NCBI GenBank assembly: GCA_001464585.1
Contig: LNFF01000015.1
Coordinates: 62,001 to 126,000, forward strand
Source of the DNA: Gammaproteobacteria bacterium Ga0077554
GTDB taxonomy: Bacteria > Pseudomonadota > Gammaproteobacteria > Ga0077554 > Ga007554
DNA: 64,000 bases
Direction: 5' to 3'
The notes below the pieces were generated by a model that made no database searches, was not told the origin of the DNA, and saw only the letters and a program-made list of their open reading frames with translations. Positions 15,167 through 25,051 of this stretch are shown piece after piece. How positions within the stretch are numbered: position 1 is the first letter of the stretch; each line of letters begins with the position of its first letter. A program made the translations under genes and the position numbers.

Positions 15167-17422
15167 ATGAGCGCTGCCCCTGAATCATCCGTGTATGTTG
15201 CCCATCTCCCGGTGGGCGACGATGATATTGGTAAGCACCGTGGGGCGCCTGCGTTTTCGATTGATGATTTATGTGGCATGCTGGCTCATTATCTTGAGCC
15301 AGATCAGGTTGATCAAATACGGCGCGCCTATCTGTTCGGCGCCGAAGCGCATCAAGGCCAGCAGCGCCTGTCAGGCGAACCTTACATTTCACACCCGTTG
15401 GCGGTGGCGCGCATTCTGGCTGAGATGCATCTTGATCATCACAGCATTATGGCCGCGTTGCTGCATGATGTCATTGAAGATACCGGCACCATCAAAGAAC
15501 ATCTCGCTACAGAGTTTGGCGATGAAGTTGCCGAACTGGTGGATGGTGTCAGTAAACTTACCCAGATAAAATTCCAGACCAAAGCCGAAGCCCAGGCCGA
15601 AAACTTCCGTAAAATGCTGATGGCGATGACGCGTGATATCCGCGTTATTCTGGTGAAACTGGCCGATCGCCTGCACAATATGCGCACCCTGGAGCCCATG
15701 GCGCCGGACAAACGGCGTCGCATTGCGCGTGAAACCCTGGATATTTACGTGCCGATTGCACATCGCCTGGGGCTGAATACGCTGCGTCTGGAATTGGAAG
15801 AGTTGGGCTTTGCAGCCCTGTATCCGATGCGCTACCGAGTTCTCGCTGAGGCGGTGCGCAAAGCGCGCGGTAATCGCAAAGAAGTATTGCAGAAAATCAA
15901 ACTCGCCATTGAAGGTCGTCTTGCGCAAGAGGGTTTAACGGGGCGTATTCTTGGCCGCGAAAAACATCTCTACAGCGTCTACCAGAAAATGCGTGGCAAG
16001 CACGTGTCTTTTTCGGAAGTGTTTGACGTGTACGCATTCCGCATCATTGTTGATAAGGTTGATACCTGTTACCGCGCATTGGGCGTAGTGCATGGCTTAT
16101 ATAAACCGGTGCCGGGCAAGTTCAAGGATTATATCGCCATTTCAAAATCAAACGGCTATCAGGCCATACATACCGTGTTGTTTGGTCCGTATGGCGTGCC
16201 GATTGAAGTGCAGATTCGCACCGAAGACATGAACAAAGTCGCGGAAGCCGGGATAGCCGCGCACTGGCTATACAAGGCTGGCGACAAGTCAGGCGGTGCG
16301 CATGTGCGCGCCCGTGAGTGGTTGCGTGAAGTGCTGGAGATGCAAAAAAACGCCGGAAATTCCCTGGAATTTATTGAAAACGTCAAGATTGACCTGTTCC
16401 CTGACGAGGTCTATGTGTTTACCCCCAAGGGTAAGATCATGCAGCTGGTGCGGGGCGCGACGGGAGTGGATTTCGCTTATGCGGTGCATACCGATGTAGG
16501 CAATAGTTGCGTGGCGATAAAAATAGATAGGCATCTTGCGCCCTTGAGCACCGCCTTGAGCAATGGACAAACCGTCGAGGTCATTACCGCCGCCGGCGCA
16601 AAGCCTAACCCGTCGTGGCTTAATTTTGTGGTGACGGGTAAAGCGCGCGCCAATATCCGTAATTACCTGAAAAACCTTAAAAGCGAAGAAGCCATCAGCC
16701 TGGGGCAACGCCTGCTTGATAAGGCCTTGGCTGAAGCGTCGCTATCCATCGCCAAATTGCCACAAGAGCGCGTCATGACTTTGCTTAAAGATTTCAAGTT
16801 TAAAAATCTTGAGGGCTTATATGAAGACATTGGCCTGGGTAACCGTATGGCGACGTTGGTGGCGCACCGCTTAATACCTGACGACGATGTGGAAAGTGAG
16901 CGTGGCCGCAGCGGCATAAAAGATGTGTTGACGCGTTATGTGCCCGCCTGGCTGAAAGGCGGCGAGCGTTCCGCATCGCAGCCCTTGCTGATCAAGGGTA
17001 CCGAAGGTATGGTGGTGACGTTTGCCAAGTGCTGCCACCCGATTCCGGGAGACCAGATTTTAGGTTTTGTTTCCGCCGGGCGTGGCATCGTGATCCATTC
17101 GGAAGAATGCAAGAACGTAGCGGATTTCCGCAGCCGTCCGGAAAAATGGATTGACGTGCAATGGGCGCAGGAAATCAGCGGCGAATTTCCGGTGGAAGTG
17201 CGTGTCGATGTGGTTAATAAGCGCGGCGCGTTGGCCACGGTGGCTGCCGCTATTGCTGAAATGGGCGCGAACATTGATAATCTTCAGCTTGAAGAGCGTG
17301 ATGGTAAATACAGCACCTTAACGATCGTGATTGAAGTGCGTGACCGCGTGCATCTGGCGAAAATCATGCGGCGGATTCGCTCCCTTGATATTGTCGCGCG
17401 TATTAATAGAACCAAAGGATAA
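15167..17422 (+). CDS. spoT: Bifunctional (p)ppGpp synthetase/hydrolase SpoT
   Basis: A 751-residue stringent-response enzyme. The hydrolase HD domain is intact: His76 in ISHPLAVA, His100-Asp101 in [10 protein letters not shown] and the [10 protein letters not shown] motif near 169-178. The synthetase domain follows ([30 protein letters not shown]-type [18 protein letters not shown]). A TGS domain begins around [13 protein letters not shown] and a C-terminal ACT domain ends the protein. Retention of HDxxED indicates active hydrolysis, so spoT rather than relA. AGGTGAG just before the ATG defines the start. It is in the rpoZ-spoT-ridA unit. Confidence 0.97.
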   Translation: MSAAPESSVYVAHLPVGDDDIGKHRGAPAFSIDDLCGMLAHYLEPDQVDQIRRAYLFGAEAHQGQQRLSGEPYISHPLAVARILAEMHLDHHSIMAALLHDVIEDTGTIKEHLATEFGDEVAELVDGVSKLTQIKFQTKAEAQAENFRKMLMAMTRDIRVILVKLADRLHNMRTLEPMAPDKRRRIARETLDIYVPIAHRLGLNTLRLELEELGFAALYPMRYRVLAEAVRKARGNRKEVLQKIKLAIEGRLAQEGLTGRILGREKHLYSVYQKMRGKHVSFSEVFDVYAFRIIVDKVDTCYRALGVVHGLYKPVPGKFKDYIAISKSNGYQAIHTVLFGPYGVPIEVQIRTEDMNKVAEAGIAAHWLYKAGDKSGGAHVRAREWLREVLEMQKNAGNSLEFIENVKIDLFPDEVYVFTPKGKIMQLVRGATGVDFAYAVHTDVGNSCVAIKIDRHLAPLSTALSNGQTVEVITAAGAKPNPSWLNFVVTGKARANIRNYLKNLKSEEAISLGQRLLDKALAEASLSIAKLPQERVMTLLKDFKFKNLEGLYEDIGLGNRMATLVAHRLIPDDDVESERGRSGIKDVLTRYVPAWLKGGERSASQPLLIKGTEGMVVTFAKCCHPIPGDQILGFVSAGRGIVIHSEECKNVADFRSRPEKWIDVQWAQEISGEFPVEVRVDVVNKRGALATVAAAIAEMGANIDNLQLEERDGKYSTLTIVIEVRDRVHLAKIMRRIRSLDIVARINRTKG

Positions 17423-17430
17423 GTGGATTT

Positions 17431-17823
17431 ATGCTGAAAAAAATTATTCATACTGATAACGCCCCCAAGGCAATTGGTACGTATTCACAGGCAGTGAAAG
17501 TGGGTGACACGGTGTATTTGTCCGGGCAAATTCCGTTGGTGCCGCACACCATGGAATTGGTGCAAGGCGATATGTCAGCGCAAATCCGTTGCGTGTTTGA
17601 CAATCTGCAGGCGGTAGCCGAGGCGGCCAGTGGTAATCTCGCTGACGTGGTCAAGCTCAATGTATTTCTTACTGACTTGGGCCATTTTCCGCTGGTCAAC
17701 CAGATCATGGCCGATTATTTTCAGGAGCCTTATCCAGCCCGCGCGGCGATCGGCGTCGCTGCATTGCCGCGTGGCGCGGCGGTGGAGATGGATGCGGTGA
17801 TGGTGGTGGGATCGTCGGGTTAA
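17431..17823 (+). CDS. ridA: RidA-family enamine/imine deaminase
   Basis: A 130-residue YjgF/YER057c/UK114 protein that hydrolyses reactive enamine/imine intermediates such as 2-aminoacrylate released by PLP enzymes. Family landmarks are [26 protein letters not shown] at the N-terminus, the conserved Arg-containing [23 protein letters not shown] near the C-terminus and the [10 protein letters not shown] segment. It works as a homotrimer in the cytoplasm. It starts 8 bases after spoT, so it is cotranscribed. Confidence 0.96.
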   Translation: MLKKIIHTDNAPKAIGTYSQAVKVGDTVYLSGQIPLVPHTMELVQGDMSAQIRCVFDNLQAVAEAASGNLADVVKLNVFLTDLGHFPLVNQIMADYFQEPYPARAAIGVAALPRGAAVEMDAVMVVGSSG

Positions 17824-17899
17824 TCCTTTGTGGGTTAATGATGCGCGCCGTCCCCTTTTTCAGCCTGATTTTAGGTTCTGTTGATGATACAATAATCGT

Positions 17900-18256
17900 G
17901 GAGTTGGCCAGACAGCCGCTGTTGCCGCAAGGTAATAGAGGAAAGTCCGGGCTCCGCAGGGCAGGGTGCCAGGTAACACCTGGGAGGCGTGAGCCTATGG
18001 AAAGTGCCACAGAAAATATACCGCCGATGTGCCGTAAGGCGCAGGTAAGGGTGAAATGGTGCGGTAAGAGCGCACCGCGCGACTGGTAACAGGCGTGGCA
18101 GGGAAAACCCCACCCGGAGCAAGACCAAATAGGGGAACGATAGTGCGGCCCGCACTGTTCCCGGGTAGGTTGCTTGAGGTGTACGGTGACGTGCATCCCA
18201 GATGAATGGCTGTCCATGACAGAACCCGGCTTATCGGCCAACTCTTTTTTATTTTT
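17900..18256 (+). ncRNA. rnpB: RNase P RNA, bacterial type A
   Basis: Catalytic RNA that removes the 5' leader of tRNA precursors. Nearly all universally conserved segments are present: GAGGAAAGTCCGGGCTCC near 17938, CAGGGTGCCAGGTAA, AGGTAAGGGTGAAA near 18043, GTGCGGTAAGAGCGCACC, GGTAACAG, CACCCGGAGCAAG, CCAAATAGGGG and the final GACAGAACCCGGCTTATCGGC. The 5' end GAGTTGGCC pairs with GGCCAACTC at 18236-18244, closing helix P1, and is followed by a T-run acting as terminator. The overall length of about 345 bases fits type A. A TACAAT -10 at 17888-17893 is a plausible promoter element. Confidence 0.97.
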
Positions 18257-18422
18257 GCCCGCATACCCCTTCTTCTTGATAAGTTGCTGTAGATAGCTGC
18301 CGCAACCCCATGATTTTTATCGCACCACCACGGGCGTTTTTTGTCTCGCCTGTTATCTCCCCGATATTGCGCTAAGTCCCTGTCCCTACAGCAGGAACGC
18401 CCTACAATTATGATGATTTTTC

Positions 18423-18452
18423 TTGACATTTACCCCTGTCGATACCTATAGT
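18423..18452 (+). promoter_or_regulatory. Promoter of the dcw cluster
   Basis: Consensus -35 TTGACA at 18423-18428 and -10 TATAGT at 18447-18452 with an 18-base spacer. It lies just upstream of three MraZ boxes and 40 bases before the mraZ start, the same arrangement as Pmra in E. coli. The preceding 170 bases back to rnpB hold nothing recognisable. Confidence 0.85.
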
Positions 18453-18460
18453 GTCGCGAA

Positions 18461-18485
18461 GTGGGTGAAAGTGGGAAAAAGTGGG
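18461..18485 (+). promoter_or_regulatory. MraZ operator: three GTGGG boxes at 10-base spacing
   Basis: GTGGG occurs at 18461-18465, 18471-18475 and 18481-18485, exactly one helical turn apart. MraZ of E. coli and Mycoplasma binds tandem TGGGN repeats separated by five bases, so this is almost certainly the autoregulatory operator of the cluster. The third box doubles as the purine-rich ribosome site for mraZ. Confidence 0.9.
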
Positions 18486-18492
18486 GCAAATA

Positions 18493-18945
18493 GTGTTTCG
18501 TGGCGGTACATCACTGAGTCTGGATATCAAAGGCCGCATGGCGATGCCGGCCAAGTATCGTGATCGCCTGCAGGAAATGTGCGGCGGCCAACTGGTGATC
18601 ACGGTTGATCGTGATCATTGCCTGCTAGTGTACCCGTTACCCGAGTGGGAAGAAATCGAGCGCAAGCTGGTGAAGCTGCCAAGCCTCAACAAGCAGGCGC
18701 GTCGCCTGCAACGTTTGTTGATTGGTCATGCCACCGAATGTGAGCTGGACAGCGCGGGGCGGATTTTATTGTCGCCGTTGCTGCGGGATTTTGCCTGCAT
18801 TGACAAGCAGGTGATGCTGATTGGCCAGGGTAATAAATTTGAGTTGTGGGATGAAGCTACCTGGAATGCGCGCCGCGAGAGCTGGCTGAGCGAAACTGAA
18901 GATGAAGAAGAATTGTCGACGGAGCTGGAATCATTGTCGTTGTAA
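18493..18945 (+). CDS. mraZ: Transcriptional regulator MraZ
   Basis: A 150-residue DNA-binding protein with two AbrB-like/SpoVT folds that forms a ring and represses the dcw promoter. It opens FRGGTSLSLDIKGRMAMPAKYRDRL and has the second repeat ATECELDSAGRILLSPLLRDFA near the middle, both with the conserved DxxGR. The frame is open to a GTG at 18481, but the GTG at 18493 is chosen: it starts directly before the conserved FRG and is 6 bases after GGGG. First gene of the division and cell-wall cluster; it should bind the boxes just upstream. Confidence 0.93.
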   Translation: MFRGGTSLSLDIKGRMAMPAKYRDRLQEMCGGQLVITVDRDHCLLVYPLPEWEEIERKLVKLPSLNKQARRLQRLLIGHATECELDSAGRILLSPLLRDFACIDKQVMLIGQGNKFELWDEATWNARRESWLSETEDEEELSTELESLSL

Positions 18946-19029
18946 GCAGCCTTGAAGTAATTTTATTTTTGCGGCTGTTGAGTTTGGCGTCAGGGAGCCT
19001 GCGTCGTGTTGGCGGGTGGTGAGTTTAGC

Positions 19030-19980
19030 ATGAATTCTGACATCGCAACTTCTGCGGCTTATGCCCATCGCCCGGTGTTGCTGGCGGAGGTGATTGAAGG
19101 GCTGTCTATCCGGCCTTCAGGCATTTATGTAGATGCTACTTTTGGGCGTGGCGGCCATGCCCAGGCGTTATTGCAACGTCTCGATGCGCAAGGTGTGCTG
19201 TTAGCCATCGACAAGGATCCCGAGGCGGTGGCGGCAGCGCGAAAAATGTTTGCGGATGATGCGCGATTTTCTATTGAGCAGGGGACGTTTGCCATGCTTG
19301 AGCATTACGTTCAAGAGCGCGGATGGAAAGGCAGGGTCGACGGGGTGTTGCTCGACCTGGGCGTCTCTTCGCCGCAACTTGATGATCCCCTGCGTGGCTT
19401 TAGTTTCCGCCACGACGGGCCTCTGGATATGCGCATGAATCCGCAGTCGGGTATGAGTGCGGCGCAATGGCTGGCGAATGCCAAGGAAGCTGAAATTATT
19501 TCAGTGCTGCGTAATTATGGTGAAGAGCGTTACGCGCCACGCATCGCGCGCGCGCTGATCGCGGCGCGTAATGAATCCCCGCTTACCACCACACGCCAGT
19601 TGGCGACCATTGTGGCTGCTGCCAATCCGGCATGGGAGCCGGGTAAAGATCCCGCAACACGCACTTTTCAGGCGATACGTATTTTTATTAATCGTGAGCT
19701 TGAAGATGTTGAGGCCTGTTTGCCCCAGGCGCTTGAAGCGTTGGCGCCGGGTGGGCGTCTTGCGGTTATCAGCTTTCATTCCCTGGAAGATCGTATCGTG
19801 AAGCGCTACATGCGTGACGAGGCGCGCGGCGATCGTTTTCCTGTCGGCGTGCCGGTGCTCGCAACGCAATTGCAACCGCGTGTGCGTCTTGTGGGCAAGG
19901 CAATACATGCAGGCACACAGGAGTTATCTGAAAATCCACGGGCGCGTAGCGCAGTGTTGCGCATTGCGGAGAAAATCTGA
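19030..19980 (+). CDS. rsmH: 16S rRNA (cytosine-1402-N4) methyltransferase RsmH
   Basis: A 316-residue SAM-dependent enzyme that methylates N4 of C1402 in the 30S decoding centre. The family start HRPVLLAEVIEGL, the SAM loop DATFGRGGHAQALL, DGVLLDLGVSSPQLD and FSFRHDGPLDMRMNP are all present, as is FHSLEDRIVK near the C-terminus. The frame is open from a TTG-like start at 19006, but the ATG at 19030 matches the family N-terminus. Second gene of the cluster, 84 bases after mraZ and 2 bases before ftsL. Confidence 0.96.
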   Translation: MNSDIATSAAYAHRPVLLAEVIEGLSIRPSGIYVDATFGRGGHAQALLQRLDAQGVLLAIDKDPEAVAAARKMFADDARFSIEQGTFAMLEHYVQERGWKGRVDGVLLDLGVSSPQLDDPLRGFSFRHDGPLDMRMNPQSGMSAAQWLANAKEAEIISVLRNYGEERYAPRIARALIAARNESPLTTTRQLATIVAAANPAWEPGKDPATRTFQAIRIFINRELEDVEACLPQALEALAPGGRLAVISFHSLEDRIVKRYMRDEARGDRFPVGVPVLATQLQPRVRLVGKAIHAGTQELSENPRARSAVLRIAEKI

Positions 19981-19982
19981 CG

Positions 19983-20255
19983 ATGCTGAATAACCACTAT
20001 ACGAGAATCGGTGTGCTGATTGGTGCGGTGGTGTTGTCGGCATTGGCGGTGGTCTATGCAAAGCATCAGAGCCGCAAGTTGTTTATTGAATTACAGACCC
20101 TGCAGAAAAGCCGTGATGATATGGCGATTGAGTGGGGACAGTTGCAGTTGGAGCAGAGCACCCTCGTGACGCATGGTCGTATTGAAAATATCGCACATGC
20201 CAGATTGGGCATGATGCTGCCGCCTGCCGATGCGATGGTAATGGTGAAGCCATGA
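19983..20255 (+). CDS. ftsL: Cell division protein FtsL
   Basis: A 90-residue bitopic inner-membrane protein that joins FtsB and FtsQ to activate FtsWI at the septum. One transmembrane helix (about residues 8-27) is followed by a periplasmic leucine-zipper coiled coil (LFIELQTLQKSRDDMAIEWGQ) and the ENIAHARLGM motif near residue 69, typical of FtsL. Its stop overlaps the ftsI start (ATGA), so the two are translationally coupled. Confidence 0.93.
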   Translation: MLNNHYTRIGVLIGAVVLSALAVVYAKHQSRKLFIELQTLQKSRDDMAIEWGQLQLEQSTLVTHGRIENIAHARLGMMLPPADAMVMVKP

Positions 20256-22093
20256 AGCTGGACGCGTTGAAGCACGGGGCGGTGAAGCAGGCTCATGGCC
20301 ATGAGGCGTTCAACACGCCGCGCATCCGGCTTTTATCAGTGTTGGCGATACTGGGTGGGGTTGCGGCATTGCTGGTGTGGCGCGCGGTGGATATTCAGGT
20401 GTTGAACCGGGAATTTTTACAGGAGCAGGGTGATGCGCGTCATTTGCGGGTGGTATCTATGCCTGCGCATCGTGGCATGATCACCGACCGTAATGGTGAG
20501 CCTCTGGCGATCAGTACGCCGGTTGATTCAGTGTGGGCTAACCCGCGTGAACTGCTCGCGGCGCGCGCGCAGTGGCCACGTTTGATGCGTTTGCTGCATC
20601 TGGATGCCACTACGTTGCAGCGGCATCTTGCCAAGCGCGTGGATCGTGAGTTTATTTATTTGAAGCGCGCGGTCAGCCCGGAGTTGGCGCAGCAGGTGGT
20701 GGCATTGGCTGTGCCAGGAGTGTCTTTGCAGCGCGAATATCGCCGTTATTATCCGGCGGGTGAAGTGGCGGCGCATGTGCTGGGTTTTACCAATGTGGAT
20801 GACCGTGGACAGGAAGGTATTGAGCTGGCTTATGAGGAGTGGTTACGCGGTGTGCCAGGCAGCAAGCGCGTCATCAAGGATCGTTTGGGGCGCACTGTAG
20901 AGAACGTAGAGGGCGTTAGTGAGCCGGTGTCGGGTAAGGATCTGGCGCTCAGCATAGATCGGCGCTTGCAATATCTGGCGTACCGCGAATTAAAAGCCAC
21001 CATTAAGAGCAGTGGGGCGCGGGCAGGTTCAGTGGTGATGCTGGATGTGAGTACCGGTGAGATATTGGCGATGGCTAACTACCCTTCATTCAATTCCAAC
21101 AATCGCGTCAAGTTACGCGGGGATGCCTATCGAAATCGTGCGGTGACGGATGTGTTTGAGCCGGGTTCCACTATCAAGCCCTTTACCATTGCTGCGGCAT
21201 TGGAGGCGGGCAAGTATCGGCCGCATACCATGATTGATACAACGCCCGGATTTTATAAAGTAGGCCGCCATGTGGTGCGCGATATCCATAATTATGGCGT
21301 GCTTGATGTTTCTACGGTGCTGCAGAAATCCAGCAATATTGGTGCGACTAAAATGGCGCTGGCGATGGAGCCGCAACAGTTGTGGTCAATTTTTTCGCGC
21401 GTCGGGCTAGGCTCAAGCACCCATAGCGGTTTCCCCGGTGAAATGGCTGGGTTGTTATCAAATTACAAGGGTTGGCGTGAAGTTGACCGCGCTACGCTGG
21501 CGTATGGCTATGGCGTTTCGGTTACGCCATTGCAGCTTGCTCAAGCCTATCGCGTGCTTGCGGATAATGGACAAATGAAACCAATTTCATTTGTGCGAAC
21601 CGATGTAACGCCTGCTGGCGAGCAAGTCATGCGTCCGGAAATTGCGGCGCAGGTGCGTGCGATGATGGAAACGGTGGTTAATGAAGGCGGCACTGGTACA
21701 GCGGCAGATGTGTTGGGTTATCGTGTGGGTGGCAAAACGGGCACGGTACATAAATCTGAAATGGGCGGATATGCCGAGAATCGTTATCTTGCATTGTTTG
21801 CCGGCGTCGCGCCGATCAGTCACCCACGTCTGGTAACTGTGGTGATGATTGATGAGCCGGCCGGCGGTGAATATTATGGTGGCCAGATTGCTGCCCCGGT
21901 GTTTGGCCGGATTATGGCGGGCGCGCTGCGCTTGCTGAATATCGCACCTGATGATGTGCAATCACTGCGTACCCAATTGGTGCAGGGCAATGGCAGCGCA
22001 CCGCCTGCGGTGGTGAATCCCGTTCCTGCTCAGCCAGTGCCGTCTCTTGATCCAAGACCCTACATCAAACGCGTTTCTGCGGGGGCTTTATGA
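20252..22093 (+). CDS. ftsI: Peptidoglycan D,D-transpeptidase FtsI (PBP3)
   Basis: A 613-residue class B penicillin-binding protein that crosslinks septal peptidoglycan with FtsW. One N-terminal transmembrane helix (about 26-46) anchors it; the pedestal domain follows, then the transpeptidase domain with Ser306-Thr-Ile-Lys309 (catalytic serine and base), Ser360-Ser-Asn362 and Lys495-Thr-Gly497. All three penicillin-binding motifs are intact. Length is typical. It overlaps ftsL at its start and murE at its end. A proline-rich tail (PVPAQPVPSLDPRP) follows the catalytic domain. Confidence 0.97.
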   Translation: MKLDALKHGAVKQAHGHEAFNTPRIRLLSVLAILGGVAALLVWRAVDIQVLNREFLQEQGDARHLRVVSMPAHRGMITDRNGEPLAISTPVDSVWANPRELLAARAQWPRLMRLLHLDATTLQRHLAKRVDREFIYLKRAVSPELAQQVVALAVPGVSLQREYRRYYPAGEVAAHVLGFTNVDDRGQEGIELAYEEWLRGVPGSKRVIKDRLGRTVENVEGVSEPVSGKDLALSIDRRLQYLAYRELKATIKSSGARAGSVVMLDVSTGEILAMANYPSFNSNNRVKLRGDAYRNRAVTDVFEPGSTIKPFTIAAALEAGKYRPHTMIDTTPGFYKVGRHVVRDIHNYGVLDVSTVLQKSSNIGATKMALAMEPQQLWSIFSRVGLGSSTHSGFPGEMAGLLSNYKGWREVDRATLAYGYGVSVTPLQLAQAYRVLADNGQMKPISFVRTDVTPAGEQVMRPEIAAQVRAMMETVVNEGGTGTAADVLGYRVGGKTGTVHKSEMGGYAENRYLALFAGVAPISHPRLVTVVMIDEPAGGEYYGGQIAAPVFGRIMAGALRLLNIAPDDVQSLRTQLVQGNGSAPPAVVNPVPAQPVPSLDPRPYIKRVSAGAL

Positions 22094-23652
22094 CCGCATC
22101 CGCTTCCTTTGGCGTTGCGCAGCGCAATAAACTATTGAGCGCGCTGCTTGCAGGCTATGCGGTGGTCAATGAGGCGGATGATTGTGAAATTCACGGCTTG
22201 TCCATGGATAGCCGCAAGGTGCAGGCGGGCGATCTGTTTCTGGCTTGCGCGGGTCACATGGGTCACATCGGTCAACAGCCGCGGCATGGCCGTGAATTTA
22301 TTGCGGACGCAATTCAGGCCGGTGCGGTAGCGGTGGCCTATGCTATTGATGATGAGGGCGCGGTTACGGTGTTTGAAGATTCAGTGGGCGCTGCAGTGAA
22401 AGTGCCCATGTTTGGCATTGCCCGGCTAGGACAGCAGGCGGGCGCGATCGCCGAACGCTTTTATGATTATCCTTCGCGTGACTTGTTCGTGATGGGCATT
22501 ACCGGCACCAATGGCAAAACCTCGTGCAGCCAGTTTATTGCCCAAGCACTAAATGAAGATGCGCCAGCAGGTGTAATAGGCACGCTTGGCAATGGTTTGT
22601 ATGGCAAGTTACAGGAAGCCAGCCACACCACCCCGGATGCGATTTCCCTGCACGGTTTACTGGCGGAGATGCGCGCAGCGGGTGCCACAAGTGTCGCCAT
22701 GGAAGTGTCTTCGCATGGGTTGGAGCAGGGTCGGGTAAATGGTGTAGCTTTTGATGCGGCGGTCTTTACCAACCTGAGCCGCGATCATCTGGACTATCAC
22801 GGTGACATGATTTCGTATGGCCGCGCCAAGCAGCGTTTGTTTTCCATGGCAGGGTTGCGTTATGCGATTATCAATGCGGATGACAGCTTTGGCCGTGAAT
22901 TACTGCAATCACTGCCAGTTGACGTTGCAGCCATTGCTTATACCTTGGGTGATGTGGAATATGTGAGTTGCAAGCAGGTAGTGCGGGGCACGCTGCTATC
23001 TCAAGGGCTTGATGGCTTGAGCCTGCAAGTAACATCGCCGTGGGGTGAGGCGTGTTTTACCACGCGTTTGTTAGGGCGCTTTAACGCCAGCAACCTGCTG
23101 GCCGTGCTGGCGACGCTGGTGGTATCAGGTGTTCCGTTTGGCGCTGCCATACAGAAGCTGGGTCGGCTCCAGCCAGTGCCAGGGCGCATGGAATGTTATG
23201 GCGGCCGTCATGGTAAACCGCTGGTCGTGGTCGATTATGCACATACCCCTGATGCCTTGAATCAAGTGTTGCAGTCGTTGCGTGAGCATTGCCAGAATGA
23301 CCTATGGGTGGTGTTTGGCTGTGGTGGTAATCGTGATCGTGGCAAGCGGCCACTGATGGGTGAGATTGCGCAACGCCATGCTGATCATATTGTGCTGACT
23401 GATGACAATCCACGCCATGAAAGTGCCGATGAAATTATCGTAGATATTCGCGCCGGGCTGCGCCCGTCCCAATCCATACACGTTGAGCGTGATCGCGCGC
23501 AGGCCATTGCATGGGCGGTAACTCGCGCCACCGAGCGTGATGTAGTGTTAATTGCCGGTAAAGGCCATGAGAATTATCAGTTGATAGGCGATACGGCTGT
23601 AACCTTCAGTGACAGTACGCACGTGCGAAATTTATTAAAGGAAGCTGCGTAA
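22090..23652 (+). CDS. murE: UDP-MurNAc-L-Ala-D-Glu:meso-DAP ligase MurE
   Basis: A 520-residue Mur ligase adding the third stem-peptide residue. The ATP-binding GITGTNGKTSCSQF motif lies near residues 136-149; HTTPDAISL and MEVSSHGLEQGRV follow. The amino-acid selectivity motif DDNPR (in LTDDNPRHESADE) marks a meso-diaminopimelate-adding enzyme, as expected in Gram-negative cells. It overlaps ftsI by 4 bases and its stop shares a base with the murF start. Confidence 0.97.
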   Translation: MTASASFGVAQRNKLLSALLAGYAVVNEADDCEIHGLSMDSRKVQAGDLFLACAGHMGHIGQQPRHGREFIADAIQAGAVAVAYAIDDEGAVTVFEDSVGAAVKVPMFGIARLGQQAGAIAERFYDYPSRDLFVMGITGTNGKTSCSQFIAQALNEDAPAGVIGTLGNGLYGKLQEASHTTPDAISLHGLLAEMRAAGATSVAMEVSSHGLEQGRVNGVAFDAAVFTNLSRDHLDYHGDMISYGRAKQRLFSMAGLRYAIINADDSFGRELLQSLPVDVAAIAYTLGDVEYVSCKQVVRGTLLSQGLDGLSLQVTSPWGEACFTTRLLGRFNASNLLAVLATLVVSGVPFGAAIQKLGRLQPVPGRMECYGGRHGKPLVVVDYAHTPDALNQVLQSLREHCQNDLWVVFGCGGNRDRGKRPLMGEIAQRHADHIVLTDDNPRHESADEIIVDIRAGLRPSQSIHVERDRAQAIAWAVTRATERDVVLIAGKGHENYQLIGDTAVTFSDSTHVRNLLKEAA

Positions 23653-25028
23653 TGATGACGTTGTCCGAGGCCGCGCGAGCATTGAATGCCACCCTGCTGG
23701 GTAATGATATTACGTTTCAGGCGGTGAGCACTGATACACGCACCCTGCAACCGGGTGATTTATATGTTGCCTTGATAGGTGACAATTTTGATGGTCACGC
23801 TTTTGTTGCTGACGCGATTGCAAAAGGCGCCAGTGCGATATTAATTAGCGCGGCTCTCGAAGCTGCTGCGGTTCCGGCATTGCGCGTTGTGGATACACGC
23901 CTGGCGTTGGGTCAGTTGTCTGCGGCCTGGCGCGCGCGCTTTTCTATTCCTGTTATTGCAGTAACCGGCAGCAATGGAAAAACGACTACCAAAGAAATGC
24001 TGGCGGCGATTTTTGGGCAGCGTGGCAGTGTGCTGGCGACGCAAGGTAATCTGAATAATGAAATTGGCGTGCCATTGACCCTGCTGCGCTTGCGCAAGGG
24101 ACACCGCTACGCTGTCATTGAAATGGGCGCCAGCCATCCCGGTGAAATCGCCTATCTTAGTGGCCTTGCGCGCCCCACTGTTGCATTAATTACAAATGCG
24201 GCCGTAGCGCATTTAGGTGGTTTTGGCAGTCTCGATGAAGTGGCGCGCACCAAAGGTGGAATTTATGAGGGTCTGGCAGATACTGGCGTGGGGGTAGTGA
24301 ATGCGGATGACGCGTATGCCAGCCTGTGGCGCGGCATTGTAAGCGAACGCCGCTGCGTTACATTTGGTATGCGCACTGCCACGGATGTGCATACAGATAG
24401 GGATGAGATTAAGTGCCAGATGGATTCCCAGGCCGTGACTACAGTTTTCGAGCTGCATACTCCGGTCGGTGATGTGACGATAGCGTTGCCACTATTGGGT
24501 ACGCACAATGTAATGAATGCCTTGGCAGCGAGCGCTGCGGCCTTGGCCGCAGGTGCGACGCTGGATGATATACGTAATGGCTTGCAGGGCATGCACGCGG
24601 TCAAGGGACGCTTGACAGTCAAGCAGGGAGTTCATGGCGTGCGGGTTATTGATGATACCTACAATGCCAATCCACCCTCAGTGCGTGCCGCGATTGATGT
24701 TTTGGCCGTAGCCACCGGGCAAAAAATATTGGTGTTGGGTGATATGGGTGAATTGGGAGATGACGCTCCGGCATTTCATGCGCAAGTGGGCGTCCAGGCG
24801 CAGGCTGCCGGGATCAATCAGCTTTATGCTATCGGGGATTTGAGTCTGCTGGGAGTGCAGAGTTTCGGTAATGGTGGGCATCATTATGCTTCGCATGAGG
24901 CGCTGATTGCCGCATTGACAGCGGCATTGCCAGGGTTGGGGTCGAGCACCACGGTATTGGTGAAGGGGTCGCGGTTCATGCGTATGGAGCGTGTTGTTGA
25001 AGCCATTGTTATATCCAGTGCTATATAA
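23652..25028 (+). CDS. murF: UDP-MurNAc-tripeptide:D-Ala-D-Ala ligase MurF
   Basis: A 458-residue Mur ligase that adds the D-Ala-D-Ala dipeptide to complete the pentapeptide precursor. Landmarks are the N-terminal [16 protein letters not shown], the P-loop [14 protein letters not shown] near residues 106-119, [23 protein letters not shown] and the C-terminal [14 protein letters not shown]. The gene starts at ATG 23652 in TAATG, overlapping murE by one base; a second ATG follows directly at 23655. Confidence 0.97.
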   Translation: MMTLSEAARALNATLLGNDITFQAVSTDTRTLQPGDLYVALIGDNFDGHAFVADAIAKGASAILISAALEAAAVPALRVVDTRLALGQLSAAWRARFSIPVIAVTGSNGKTTTKEMLAAIFGQRGSVLATQGNLNNEIGVPLTLLRLRKGHRYAVIEMGASHPGEIAYLSGLARPTVALITNAAVAHLGGFGSLDEVARTKGGIYEGLADTGVGVVNADDAYASLWRGIVSERRCVTFGMRTATDVHTDRDEIKCQMDSQAVTTVFELHTPVGDVTIALPLLGTHNVMNALAASAAALAAGATLDDIRNGLQGMHAVKGRLTVKQGVHGVRVIDDTYNANPPSVRAAIDVLAVATGQKILVLGDMGELGDDAPAFHAQVGVQAQAAGINQLYAIGDLSLLGVQSFGNGGHHYASHEALIAALTAALPGLGSSTTVLVKGSRFMRMERVVEAIVISSAI

Positions 25029-25051
25029 GGCGCAGAGAAGGATTAGTCGCT

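Noticed and set aside
16289-16708. 139-codon antisense frame within spoT
   Set aside because: A shadow of the real reading frame with no family features; the sense frame is a full SpoT.
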